Shown here piece after piece: positions 1-6,091 of a DNA stretch of 7,161 nt; positions within the stretch are counted from its first letter, which is position 1; each line of letters begins with the position of its first letter. The DNA is from an uncultured Oscillospiraceae bacterium. Lineage in GTDB: Bacteria > Bacillota > Clostridia > Oscillospirales > Oscillospiraceae. The notes beneath the pieces are model-generated. The model saw nothing but the letters and a program-made list of their open reading frames with translations. It did not search any database and was not told the origin of the DNA. The position numbers and the translations under genes were made by a program. Location of the stretch: assembly GCA_905233595.1 (NCBI GenBank), contig CAJOFI010000104.1:1-7161 (forward strand). Reading direction: 5' to 3'.

Positions 1-1400
1 GGGTCACGATGGCCTTGGTCTCCGCCGACTCCGGGGCGGTTTTGAGGATCGGCTCGGCCATCTCGAGAATGGGCTTGATCTGCGCGGCCGTGAGCGCGAC
101 GCCGCTGAGCGCCGAAAAGGCCGCGAGCACCGTGCCGTAGGCGGCGTTGAAGGCGATGTATTCCGAGGGGCTCACGCCGCTCTTGACCGCGAGGGCGTAG
201 AGCAGCATCGTCCCCAGCAGGGAGATCGCCGTGCCGATCACGCCGCTGATCCTGAGCAGCAGCGGCGGGTCATAGTGCAGCCTCGCCGTCTCGGCGTAGG
301 ACTGCGCCCACCTGGCAAAGGCGCGCTTCTCCGCCCCGGCGAGCTTGATCTTCTGCACGCCGGTAATCAGCGCGTAGCTGAGCCCCATGTCCTCGGCCTC
401 CAGCTCCATCGCCCGCCTGCTCACGCGCATCTGCGCAAGCGAGGTCACGACGCTCAGCGTGAAGGTCGCGGCGATGATGGCAAGCGCCGGGGCGACGAGC
501 GCGGGCGCGAAGCGGAAGATCTGCGTGACGTACAAAAGGCTCATCAGAGAGCTCAGCCCCAGGGAGAAGACGTTTCCGAGCAGCAGCGAGCAGAGCTGGT
601 TCACCGCGCCGAGGCGGCTCGAGAGCTCGCCGGAGGCGTACTCCCGGAAGAAGCGGGGCGGCAGGTTCATGACCCGCGCCATCATCGCCGCCTCCACCGA
701 GAGAGAGGTTTTGATCTCGAGCCTGCCCATCACGAGCGAGCGCACCGCGCCGATAAGAAGCGACGACACCGTGCTGCACGCGAGAAAGACCGCCGCGCCG
801 AGCAGGATCGGCGTGCTCCCGCTCTCGAGCACGAAGCCGGTGAGCGCCCTCGTCACGCGGGGCATGAGCATGCCTGTCAGCGTCGCGAGCAGCGTGAGCA
901 GGACGATGAGCACGTAGTCCGACGCGCTCAGGCAGTTTTTCATGTAGAGCATCAGCTCGGGGATGCCCAGCGCCTTCTGGGGCAGGGGGCGGTAGAAGCA
1001 GAAGGCGTCGGGCTGGAGCTGCCGCGCGTTTTCGGCGTTCAGCTTCACGCTCTTCCCCGTGTCCACGTCGCGGAAGACGTAGCCCGAAAAGGGCTGCGGC
1101 AGCAGCGCGACGGCAAGCCCGTCCTCCGCCCGGAAGGCGAGCACGGGGCCGAAGGCGTCCCTGTACCAGCCCTCCTCCAGGCGGATCGCGCGGCGCGCGA
1201 TCCCGTGGGGGCGCAGGCAGAATTCAAGCTGCTCGTCCAGCTCCCGGACGTTTTCCGGGATCTCGGCGGGCTTGAAGCGGTAGTATTTGAGGATCTCGTC
1301 GATGGCGGCCTTCGACGGAGGCCATGCGGAAAATGGAGTCTTCAAAAAGCTCCTGGTCGTTCTGCTTTCGCTGGCGGATCTGTTCGTCAAACCAACCCAA
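1..1400 (-). pseudogene. NHLM-type bacteriocin export ABC transporter (second, peptidase-less subunit), frameshifted and cut by the window edge
   Basis: This is the permease/ATP-binding partner in NHLM peptide-export cassettes, predicted to sit in the cytoplasmic membrane. The best start is TTG at 1400-1398, six bases after GGGAGGTG, giving the family-like N-terminus MGWFDEQIRQRK. A GTG at 1409 would lie inside the ribosome binding site. The frame reads well to about codon 27 (FEDSIFRMAS, near 1317). It then breaks, and the matching reading resumes in another frame at SKAAIDEILKYYRF (from about 1315). From there I translated every codon to position 1 without a stop. This part includes the family region LEFCLRPHGI, the stretch EEGWYRDAFGPVLAF and several membrane helices (for example DYVLIVLLTLLATLTG). 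The ATPase domain lies outside the window. Relatives as I recall them have roughly 15-20 more residues at the break, so a small deletion is likely. An AGGAG-preceded TTG near 1345 could restart translation in the second frame, but this is weak. Confidence 0.85.
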
Positions 1401-1414
1401 TTTCCACACCTCCC

Positions 1415-1519
1415 TCAGTCGTTGCTGACAAGCTCGGCATACACGCCGCCTTTGGCGTAGAGCTCGTCATGCGTGCCGCGCTCGACCACCTGCCCGTGAT
1501 CGAGCACGATGATCTCGTC
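1415..1519 (-). pseudogene. Stranded 3' end of the peptidase/ABC transporter gene
   Basis: Reading in the same frame past the TGA at 1522-1520 gives 34 codons and then a TGA at 1417-1415. The peptide, [20 protein letters not shown] then [14 protein letters not shown], is the standard end of an ABC exporter ATPase domain. No frame change is needed, so a single base change (for example TGC or TGT to TGA) explains the break. The following gene's ribosome binding site begins directly after this second stop, which is normal spacing for the intact operon. Confidence 0.85.
1480..1505 (-). other. Stem-loop just downstream of the in-frame UGA
   Basis: On the minus strand GCTCGATCAC (1505-1496) pairs with GTGGTCGAGC (1489-1480) around the loop GGGCAG. 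The stem has ten pairs, one of them G-U. It starts 14 bases after the UGA, and its apical loop is about 25-30 bases downstream. It encodes part of the conserved [10 protein letters not shown] segment, so the pairing may simply be a by-product of codon constraint. Confidence 0.5.
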
Positions 1520-3559
1520 TCAGTCGCGGATGGTGGAGAGGCGGTGGGCGATCACGATGCAGGTGATGCCGCGCTCCTTGACCGCCTTGACCAGCTCGTA
1601 CTCGGTCTTCGCATCGAGGGCGGAGGTGGCCTCGTCCATGATGATGACGGAGGGGTCCTGCGCAAGCACGCGGGCGATCTCGAGGCGCTGGCGCTGCCCG
1701 CCGGAGAGGTCGCGCCCGCCCTCGATGAGCTTGCCGTAGAAGCCGCCCTCGCGCGCCATGATGTCGTCGTAGATCTGGGCGTCCCGCGCGGCGAGGATCA
1801 TCTCGAAGTCCTCGATGGAGGCGTCCCACATCTTGATGTTGTTCGCGATCGTGTCCTCAAAGAGGACGATGTCCTGATCCACCACGGCGACGGAGCCGGT
1901 GAAAACGCTGCGGTCGATGTCCCGCATGGGCTTGCCGTCGAAGAGGATCTCGCCGCTCCAGGGCTGATAGAGGCCGGAGATGAGCTTGGAGAGCGTCGAT
2001 TTGCCGCAGCCGGAGGTGCCGACGAAGGCCACGCGGCTGCCGGGCCTGACGTGCATCGAGAAGTCCCGGATGAGGGGCTTTGCAAGGCGCGAATAGCCGA
2101 AGCTCACGTTTTTCAGCTCGATCTCGCCGGAGAGCTTGGAGTAGTCCCCGTCCTCGCGCAGCGCCTCGTCGGAGAAGGCGGGGTCGAGGGGGTATTCCAT
2201 CACGTCCTCCACGCGCTCCATCGAGGTGCGCATCTCCTGGATGACCTGCCCGGCGGAGATGAGCGTCTCGGCCGGCGCCATGAAGGCGCTCAGAAAGCCC
2301 TGGAAGGAGAGGATCATGCCGAGGGTGAACTCCCCGCGCATGGCAAGGTAGACGCCGAGCACGAGCACGGCGGCGTTTGCCAGCGCGCTCATCAGCGCGG
2401 GCAGCAGCCCGAGCCAGGCGTCTGCGTGCCGGAAGCGCACCGCCGCGCTGTTGACGGCCGCCTGATAGCCCGCCCACTTCTGGAAGTAGCCGTTCTCCGC
2501 GCCGCTGGCCTTGATGGTCTCCACCATCTGGATGCCGGAGACCGTCGCGGCGCTGAGCTTGCCGCTGTCGCGCATCTGCACGCGGGTGATGTTCACGCGC
2601 TTTGCGGAGATGAGGCGCGAGAGCAGCGTGTTGACCGCGATGGTCACAAGCCCCACCAGCGTAAGCGTGACGCTGTAACGCAGCATCACCGCGAGGTAGA
2701 AGATCATCATCGCCGTGTTCAGAAGCAGCGGGGCGAAGGTGTTCACCAGCGCGCCGGCGATGGCGGCGTTGGTGCCCTGGCGCTGCAGGATGTCGCCCGC
2801 CATGCGCTGGGAGAAGAACTCCATCGGCATGCGCAGGATCTTCCACATATAACTGCTGCTGCCGACAAGCGCCATCTTGCCGTTGATCTTGAGGCTGTAA
2901 ACGGTCTGCACCCAGGCGACGGCGAGCTGCACGACGGCGAGCAGCCCCATGATGGCGAGGAAGGGCGTGAGCAGCTCGCGGTTCTCGCCCGTGAGCAGCC
3001 GATCCATGAAAAAGCGGGAGAAGAGCGGGTTGATGACGCCGAAGAGGTAGCCGATCACCGCCGAGAGCATCACGAAGGCCACCGCCGCCCCCGCGCCGTT
3101 CAGGCGCTTGCGGGCGAAGGCGAGCGTGCTCTTGCGCCTGCCGCCGGGCTCGAAGCCCTCGCCCGGCGTGATGCACAGGCAGATGCCGGTAAAGCTCCGG
3201 TCAAACTCCTCCATGGGCACCTTCACCTCGCCCCGCGCGGGGTCGTTGAGGCAGGCGTACTTGCCCTTGAAGCCGTCGAGCACGACGAAGTGGTTGAAGT
3301 TCCAATGGATGATGCAGGGATAGCTGATCTTTGTTTTGACGAAGCCGTAGCTGCGCGCGGCGAGCAGCACGTTTTTCGCGTTCGACCCGTCGCGGGACAC
3401 CCCGCAGTCGAGCCGCACCTGCTCGAGCGGCACCCACTTGCCGTAATAGGCCATCACCATCGCAAGCGAGGCCGCGCCGCATTCGAGCGCCTCCATCTGC
3501 ATCACAACGGGCACCCTGGCCACGCCCTTTGTGACGGGCTGCCGGATTTTCTTCCCCAT
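1520..3559 (-). CDS. NHLM-type peptidase/permease/ATP-binding ABC transporter, truncated by an in-frame UGA
   Basis: This is a peptidase-containing ABC transporter of the NHLM bacteriocin type, which removes the leader from a ribosomal peptide and exports the core across the membrane. The N-terminal C39 peptidase has the catalytic triad: Cys27 in LECGAASLAM, His90 in FNHFVVLDG and Asp106 in NDPARGE. A membrane domain follows at roughly residues 155-440. The ATPase domain has Walker A GTSGCGKS (514-521), Q-loop VVDQD (559-563), signature LSGGQ (618-622), Walker B VIIMDEATSALD with Glu643, and H-loop His672. The open frame stops at residue 679 with TGA (1522-1520). The next 34 codons, [20 protein letters not shown] and onwards, are the expected end of the domain, so the intact protein would be about 714 residues. 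Relatives often have Cys or another small residue where the stop lies. The gene starts 9 bases after the HlyD-like gene, with only a weak GAGGG ribosome binding site. Confidence 0.9.
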   Translation of the reverse strand: MGKKIRQPVTKGVARVPVVMQMEALECGAASLAMVMAYYGKWVPLEQVRLDCGVSRDGSNAKNVLLAARSYGFVKTKISYPCIIHWNFNHFVVLDGFKGKYACLNDPARGEVKVPMEEFDRSFTGICLCITPGEGFEPGGRRKSTLAFARKRLNGAGAAVAFVMLSAVIGYLFGVINPLFSRFFMDRLLTGENRELLTPFLAIMGLLAVVQLAVAWVQTVYSLKINGKMALVGSSSYMWKILRMPMEFFSQRMAGDILQRQGTNAAIAGALVNTFAPLLLNTAMMIFYLAVMLRYSVTLTLVGLVTIAVNTLLSRLISAKRVNITRVQMRDSGKLSAATVSGIQMVETIKASGAENGYFQKWAGYQAAVNSAAVRFRHADAWLGLLPALMSALANAAVLVLGVYLAMRGEFTLGMILSFQGFLSAFMAPAETLISAGQVIQEMRTSMERVEDVMEYPLDPAFSDEALREDGDYSKLSGEIELKNVSFGYSRLAKPLIRDFSMHVRPGSRVAFVGTSGCGKSTLSKLISGLYQPWSGEILFDGKPMRDIDRSVFTGSVAVVDQDIVLFEDTIANNIKMWDASIEDFEMILAARDAQIYDDIMAREGGFYGKLIEGGRDLSGGQRQRLEIARVLAQDPSVIIMDEATSALDAKTEYELVKAVKERGITCIVIAHRLSTIRD

Positions 3560-3568
3560 GGCGCGCCC

Positions 3569-3988
3569 TCAGTTAAAGAGCAGCTTCAGAAGCTGCGTCT
3601 CGCGATAGGTGACGCTCGCCTCGTAGCTGCCGTCGGGCAGGGCGGTCTCCGCCTCGGCGAAGAGCCTGCCGTCCGCGCCGCGCCCCACCGTGCGGATGAC
3701 GCTTTGCGTCTCGCCGACGTTCACGCGCATCCCGGCCTCTACCTTCGCGCCCTGCGCCTCGTCCTCAAAGACAAGGGTCATAACGCCGCTTTCCACCCGG
3801 GCGCTGCCCTGGGCAAAGCTCCCGATGCTCGTAAGCGAGCCCCAGATGAGAAGCCCCACCAGCAGCAGCGCCGCCGCCGCGAGCAGCACCCACACCGAGG
3901 GCTTCGTCACGCGCAGATAGTCGTTGAGCTGCTCGGGGGACTGGATGCGCTCGATGCTGGATTTGCGGTAAAGCGCGGATCGTTCCAT
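3569..3988 (-). CDS. NHLM-type bacteriocin secretion protein, short HlyD-like membrane protein
   Basis: This 139-residue protein has a charged N-terminus (MERSALYRKSSIERIQSPEQ), the stretch LNDYLRVTKPSVWVLLAA, and one clear membrane helix at about residues 33-51 (WVLLAAAALLLVGLLIWG). A small beta-rich extracytoplasmic domain ending LLKLLFN follows. The N-terminal pattern is that of the adaptor encoded next to NHLM peptidase/ABC exporters, where it is thought to link the exporter to the outside. It is much shorter than a classical HlyD adaptor and shows no long coiled coil. Both ends look natural, so I do not call it truncated. ATG at 3988 is chosen because AAGGAG (4002-3997) lies eight bases upstream. 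It is the first gene of the minus-strand operon, and its stop is nine bases before the peptidase/ABC start. It is the only one of the three genes that appears intact. Confidence 0.75.
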   Translation of the reverse strand: MERSALYRKSSIERIQSPEQLNDYLRVTKPSVWVLLAAAALLLVGLLIWGSLTSIGSFAQGSARVESGVMTLVFEDEAQGAKVEAGMRVNVGETQSVIRTVGRGADGRLFAEAETALPDGSYEASVTYRETQLLKLLFN

Positions 3989-4026
3989 AGCACGGTCTCC
4001 TTGTTCCTCTTATATCTTTTATCTTT

Positions 4027-4063
4027 ATATAGTAAACGAATTTGAAAAATGAGTTTACTATAT
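4027..4063. repeat. Inverted repeat 1, ATATAGTAAAC arms
   Basis: ATATAGTAAAC (4027-4037) is matched exactly by its reverse complement GTTTACTATAT (4053-4063) across a 15-base AT-rich spacer. The left arm lies about 40 bases upstream of the start of the secretion-protein gene, where a promoter would be expected. That suggests an operator, but no good -35/-10 pair is visible on the minus strand. Confidence 0.7.
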
Positions 4064-4069
4064 TGCCAT

Positions 4070-4103
4070 GTTTTTCGGTTGCCCCGTCAGGGGCGAGAAA
4101 AAC
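4070..4103. repeat. GC-cored hairpin between the two inverted repeats
   Basis: GCCCC (4081-4085) pairs with GGGGC (4090-4094), and outside it GTTTTTC (4070-4076) pairs with GAAAAAC (4097-4103), separated by a small asymmetric internal loop. Neither strand has a T run directly after the stem, so a standard intrinsic terminator is not supported. Confidence 0.6.
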
Positions 4104-4117
4104 GGCTTTGGAAAATG

Positions 4118-4150
4118 ATAGTAAACGCAAATACTGTTTGCGTTTACTAT
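4118..4150. repeat. Inverted repeat 2, ATAGTAAACGCAAA arms
   Basis: ATAGTAAACGCAAA (4118-4131) is matched perfectly by TTTGCGTTTACTAT (4137-4150) across the five-base spacer TACTG. The outer nine bases are the same as in inverted repeat 1. A perfect TATAAT on the plus strand (4148-4153) overlaps the right arm, so a bound protein could cover a promoter. No convincing -35 box accompanies it. Confidence 0.75.
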
Positions 4151-4232
4151 AATTATACTCCCAACGGCCGGAAGCTGACAAGAGCCTTTTTTCGCGCGCG
4201 ACAGGCGCGGGGAAACTTTTTTGCGAAAGCGA

Positions 4233-4261
4233 TTGCGCGCCGGGGCGTTTGGTGGTATAGT
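4233..4261 (+). promoter_or_regulatory. Candidate promoter for the flavodoxin gene
   Basis: TATAGT (4256-4261) is preceded by TGG, giving an extended -10 element. A weak TTGCGC (4233-4238) lies 17 bases upstream as a possible -35. The start codon would be about 32 bases past the likely transcription start. The call rests mainly on the -10 and the spacing. Confidence 0.35.
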
Positions 4262-4299
4262 AGAGGCGGAAAAAAGATCACGGCACGGGAGGAGCAGCC

Positions 4300-4821
4300 A
4301 TGTCCAGGACATTGATTGCGTATTTTTCGAGAGCGGATGAAAACTACTTCGGCGGCGCGATGCGCTACGTGAAGGTCGGCAACACGGAGATCGTCTGCGG
4401 CATCCTGCGGGAGCTGCTCGACGCGGACAGCTTCAAGATCGAGATGCAGGAGCCCTACTCGGCGAGCTACATGGCCTGCATCGAGGAAGCCAAGCGCGAT
4501 CTGCGCGCGAAGGCAAGGCCGGCGCTCGTCTCCCTGCCGGAGAGCCTTGACGGCTATGACACCGTGCTTCTCGCCTACCCGAACTACTGGGGCACGATGC
4601 CGATGGCCGTTTTCAGCTTCCTCGAGCACTTTGATTTCAGCGGCAAAACCATCCTGCCCCTCTGCACCAACGAGGGCAGCGGCATGGGAGGCAGCGAGCG
4701 CGACATCAAGCGCCTCTGCCCCGGCGCGGACGTGAAGAAGGGGCTTTCCGTCACGGGCAGCGCCGCGGCCGGCTGCAGGGACGCCGCCGAGCGCTGGCTG
4801 CACGCAAACGGCCTCCTCTGA
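4300..4821 (+). CDS. Short-chain flavodoxin-like protein
   Basis: This 173-residue protein has the flavodoxin fold features of the family represented by Pfam Flavodoxin_4. The first strand and FMN-phosphate loop begin TLIAYFSRADENY, with GNTEIV at about residues 28-33. The stretch DGYDTVLLAYPNYWGTMPMAV (about 84-104) carries the aromatic residues near the flavin. FLEHFDFSGKTILPLCTNEGSGMGGS (about 107-132) is a hallmark of this group. Such cytoplasmic proteins bind FMN and carry electrons, but the redox partner cannot be told from the sequence. ATG at 4300 is supported by GGGAGGAG about six bases upstream. It is divergent from the export operon, looks intact, and probably forms a single-gene unit, because a separate promoter follows for rplJ. 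Confidence 0.88.
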   Translation: MSRTLIAYFSRADENYFGGAMRYVKVGNTEIVCGILRELLDADSFKIEMQEPYSASYMACIEEAKRDLRAKARPALVSLPESLDGYDTVLLAYPNYWGTMPMAVFSFLEHFDFSGKTILPLCTNEGSGMGGSERDIKRLCPGADVKKGLSVTGSAAAGCRDAAERWLHANGLL

Positions 4822-4831
4822 GGCTGCTTGC

Positions 4832-4888
4832 GGCGGGGGGCGTTTGTCCTGTTTTTTTATAAAAAAAGCTTGACAAGCGCCCACCGCC
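4832..4888. repeat. Long inverted repeat covering the flavodoxin tail and the rplJ promoter
   Basis: The arm at 4832-4848 (GGCGGGGGGCGTTTGTC) pairs with 4872-4888 (GACAAGCGCCCACCGCC), with 15 Watson-Crick pairs, one G-U and one mismatch. The loop contains TTTTTTTATAAAAAAA, itself a palindrome. The right arm includes most of the TTGACA -35 box and much of the spacer of the rplJ promoter. It may act in flavodoxin mRNA 3' end formation, although there is no T run after the outer stem. Confidence 0.6.
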
Positions 4889-4899
4889 TGGCTTATACT
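4870..4899 (+). promoter_or_regulatory. Sigma-A promoter of the rplJ-rplL operon
   Basis: A perfect TTGACA (4870-4875) is followed after an 18-base spacer by TATACT (4894-4899), a five-of-six match to the -10 consensus. An A-tract (4862-4868) just upstream could act as an UP-like element, as expected for a strong ribosomal protein promoter. Transcription would begin near 4906, just ahead of the L10 leader. Confidence 0.8.
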
Positions 4900-4904
4900 G
4901 TTTG

Positions 4905-5017
4905 AGCGCTCCGAAGACAGCAGGTGGGTTTTGCCCGTAAATCCTGCCGAGGACATCAACAAGCTTTGATTGTTTTTGTGCCTTTGCGTCTTTGCGGATG
5001 CAGGGGCTTTTCTTTTT
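4905..5017 (+). ncRNA. Ribosomal protein L10 leader (cis-regulatory RNA)
   Basis: The 5' leader carries the signature of the L10 leader (Rfam L10_leader). CCGAAGACAGCAGG is followed by a hairpin in which GCAGG (4920-4924) pairs with CCTGC (4943-4947), with an inner GGG/CCC pairing, and then GCCGAGGA. The purine-rich flanks fit the kink-turn bound by L10 with its L12 partners. In this system excess L10-L12 complex binds the leader and lowers expression of its own operon. The leader ends in an intrinsic terminator upstream of the rplJ ribosome binding site, which fits transcription attenuation as known for Bacillus subtilis rplJL. Confidence 0.85.
4980..5017 (+). terminator. Attenuator-like intrinsic terminator in the L10 leader
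   Basis: GCCTTTGCGTC (4980-4990) pairs along its whole length with GATGCAGGGGC (4997-5007), using G-U pairs, around a six-base loop. TTTTCTTTTT (5008-5017) follows directly. It lies between the L10-binding hairpin and the rplJ ribosome binding site, where an attenuator would be expected. Confidence 0.75.
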
Positions 5018-5056
5018 GGGCGCGACTGATCAACCGTGTGGAGGTGAAAAACACAC

Positions 5057-5590
5057 ATGCCTAACGCAAAGGTTCTTAGCGAAAAGCAGGCGATCGTCGA
5101 AGCCCTCGCCGAGCGCATCAAGAACGCGGACGCCGGCATCCTCGTGGACTACAAGGGAATCACCGTGGCCGAGGACACCGCACTGCGTACCGAGCTGCGC
5201 AAGGACGGAGTGGAGTACACCGTCGTCAAGAACACCCTGACCAGAAAGGCGCTGGACAAGCTGGGGATGAACGATCTCGATCACGTCCTCAATGGCACCA
5301 CCTCTCTGGCCACCGCCGAGAAGGATCCCATCGCCCCCTTCCGCATCATCAACGACTACAGCAAGAAGCTGGGTGACCGCTTCAACATCAAGGCCGCCTT
5401 CATGGAGGGCAAGGTCCTGAGCGAGTCCGAGATCGCGGAAATGGCAGAGCTGCCGAGCAAGGACGCTCTGTACGCCAAGGTTCTGGGAACCATGATCGCT
5501 CCCATCACCGGTCTGGCCGTCTGCCTGGGTCAGATCCTCGAGCAGAAGGGCGGCTCCCTGGAGTCCGCCGAGGCAGAAGCCGCCGAATAA
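5057..5590 (+). CDS. rplJ: 50S ribosomal protein L10
   Basis: L10 anchors the L7/L12 stalk to 23S rRNA on the large ribosomal subunit, the site that recruits and activates translational GTPases. The 177-residue protein has the usual length and family blocks: an N-terminal RNA-binding domain with ILVDYKGITVAED (about 30-42), YTVVKNTLTRKA (about 54-65) and LPSKDALYAKVLGTMIAPIT (about 135-154). A C-terminal helix (LAVCLGQILEQK) follows, where L7/L12 dimers bind, with an acidic Ala/Glu-rich tail. ATG at 5057 follows GTGGAGGTGA (5037-5046) at normal spacing. The gene is under the L10 leader and is co-transcribed with rplL, which begins 36 bases after its stop. Confidence 0.97.
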   Translation: MPNAKVLSEKQAIVEALAERIKNADAGILVDYKGITVAEDTALRTELRKDGVEYTVVKNTLTRKALDKLGMNDLDHVLNGTTSLATAEKDPIAPFRIINDYSKKLGDRFNIKAAFMEGKVLSESEIAEMAELPSKDALYAKVLGTMIAPITGLAVCLGQILEQKGGSLESAEAEAAE

Positions 5591-5626
5591 TCCGGCGCCC
5601 ACTACATTTTAATGGAGGAATTTACA

Positions 5627-5995
5627 ATGTCTGAAAAGATCGCTGCCATGATCGAAGAGATCAAGGGTCTGTCCGTTCTCGAGCTGTCCGAGCTCGTTCA
5701 CGCGCTGGAGGATACCTTCGGTGTGTCCGCCGCTGCTGTCGCCGCCGGCCCCGCCGTCGCTGCCGGCCCCGTCGTCGAGGAGCAGACCGAGTTTGATGTC
5801 GTGATGACCAGCTTTGGCGCTGCCAAGCTCGCCGTCATCAAGGAAGTCCGCGGCATCACCGGCCTGGGTCTGGCCGATGCCAAGAAGCTGGTCGAAGGCG
5901 TTCCCGCCAAGATCAAGGAAGGCGTTTCCAAGGAAGATGCCGAGGCTGTCAAGGCTCAGCTCGAGGCTGCCGGCGCCACCGTCGAACTCAAGTAA
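5627..5995 (+). CDS. rplL: 50S ribosomal protein L7/L12
   Basis: This protein forms the flexible dimeric stalk that contacts elongation factors. It has 122 residues, the normal size. The N-terminal dimerisation domain is [29 protein letters not shown] (about 1-29), followed by an Ala/Val/Gly/Pro hinge (about 33-52). The C-terminal factor-binding domain is [21 protein letters not shown] then [18 protein letters not shown] and onwards. An in-frame ATG at 5612 contains the GGAGG sequence itself, so I chose ATG at 5627, eight bases after GGAGG (5614-5618). It is the second gene of the rplJ operon and is followed by a strong terminator. Confidence 0.97.
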   Translation: MSEKIAAMIEEIKGLSVLELSELVHALEDTFGVSAAAVAAGPAVAAGPVVEEQTEFDVVMTSFGAAKLAVIKEVRGITGLGLADAKKLVEGVPAKIKEGVSKEDAEAVKAQLEAAGATVELK

Positions 5996-6010
5996 TTCGG
6001 TTTTTCATTC

Positions 6011-6054
6011 AAACAGGGGATTTGGAGGCAAAGCTTCCGAATCCCCTGTTTTTT
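6011..6054 (+). terminator. Intrinsic terminator of the rplJ-rplL operon
   Basis: AAACAGGGGATT (6011-6022) pairs perfectly with AATCCCCTGTTT (6040-6051), with a smaller stem inside (GGAGG with CTTCC) and a T run at the end of the stem. It begins 15 bases after the rplL stop codon. Confidence 0.92.
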
Positions 6055-6060
6055 GTGAAG

Positions 6061-6083
6061 AAAAAATCCGCCGCGAAGCGGCG
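6061..6083 (-). terminator. Terminator-like hairpin oriented for the minus strand
   Basis: CGCCGC (6069-6074) pairs with GCGGCG (6078-6083) around GAA. On the minus strand the stem is followed by GATTTTTT (6068-6061). No minus-strand gene ends here, so this may be a remnant, part of a dispersed repeat, or a stop for antisense transcription. Confidence 0.4.
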
Positions 6084-6091
6084 CCATAATT

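Larger units (their letters stand above)
3989..4299. other. Divergent intergenic region between the export operon and the flavodoxin gene
   Basis: This stretch of about 310 bases separates two divergent genes. Open frames crossing it on both strands lack ribosome binding sites and recognisable domains. It holds two inverted repeats sharing a TAGTAAAC motif, a GC-rich hairpin between them, and AT-rich promoter-like hexamers that overlap the repeats. The part from about 4160 to 4250 is GC-rich with short T runs, and I see no clear function in it. Confidence 0.7.

Noticed and set aside
275..4045. A very long plus-strand open frame of 1256 codons opposite the export operon.
   Set aside because: It mirrors the codon bias of the minus-strand genes in GC-rich DNA, is extremely rich in His, Arg, Glu and Ala, shows no domain, and lies opposite genes with clear peptidase and ABC motifs.
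4081..4103. The GC-rich hairpin as a bidirectional terminator for the divergent genes.
   Set aside because: No T run follows the stem on either strand, and both flanking genes start here instead of ending.
4049..4315. Small open frames on both strands in the divergent intergenic region.
   Set aside because: They run through the inverted repeats, have no clear ribosome binding site or domain, and the plus-strand one overlaps the flavodoxin start.
4153..5139. A minus-strand open frame of 328 codons across the flavodoxin gene and the L10 leader.
   Set aside because: It is antisense to a recognisable flavodoxin and to the L10 leader and promoter, with no ribosome binding site or family motif.
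5612..5626. An upstream ATG adding five residues to L7/L12.
   Set aside because: This ATG overlaps the GGAGG ribosome binding site of the ATG at 5627, which gives the normal N-terminus [13 protein letters not shown].
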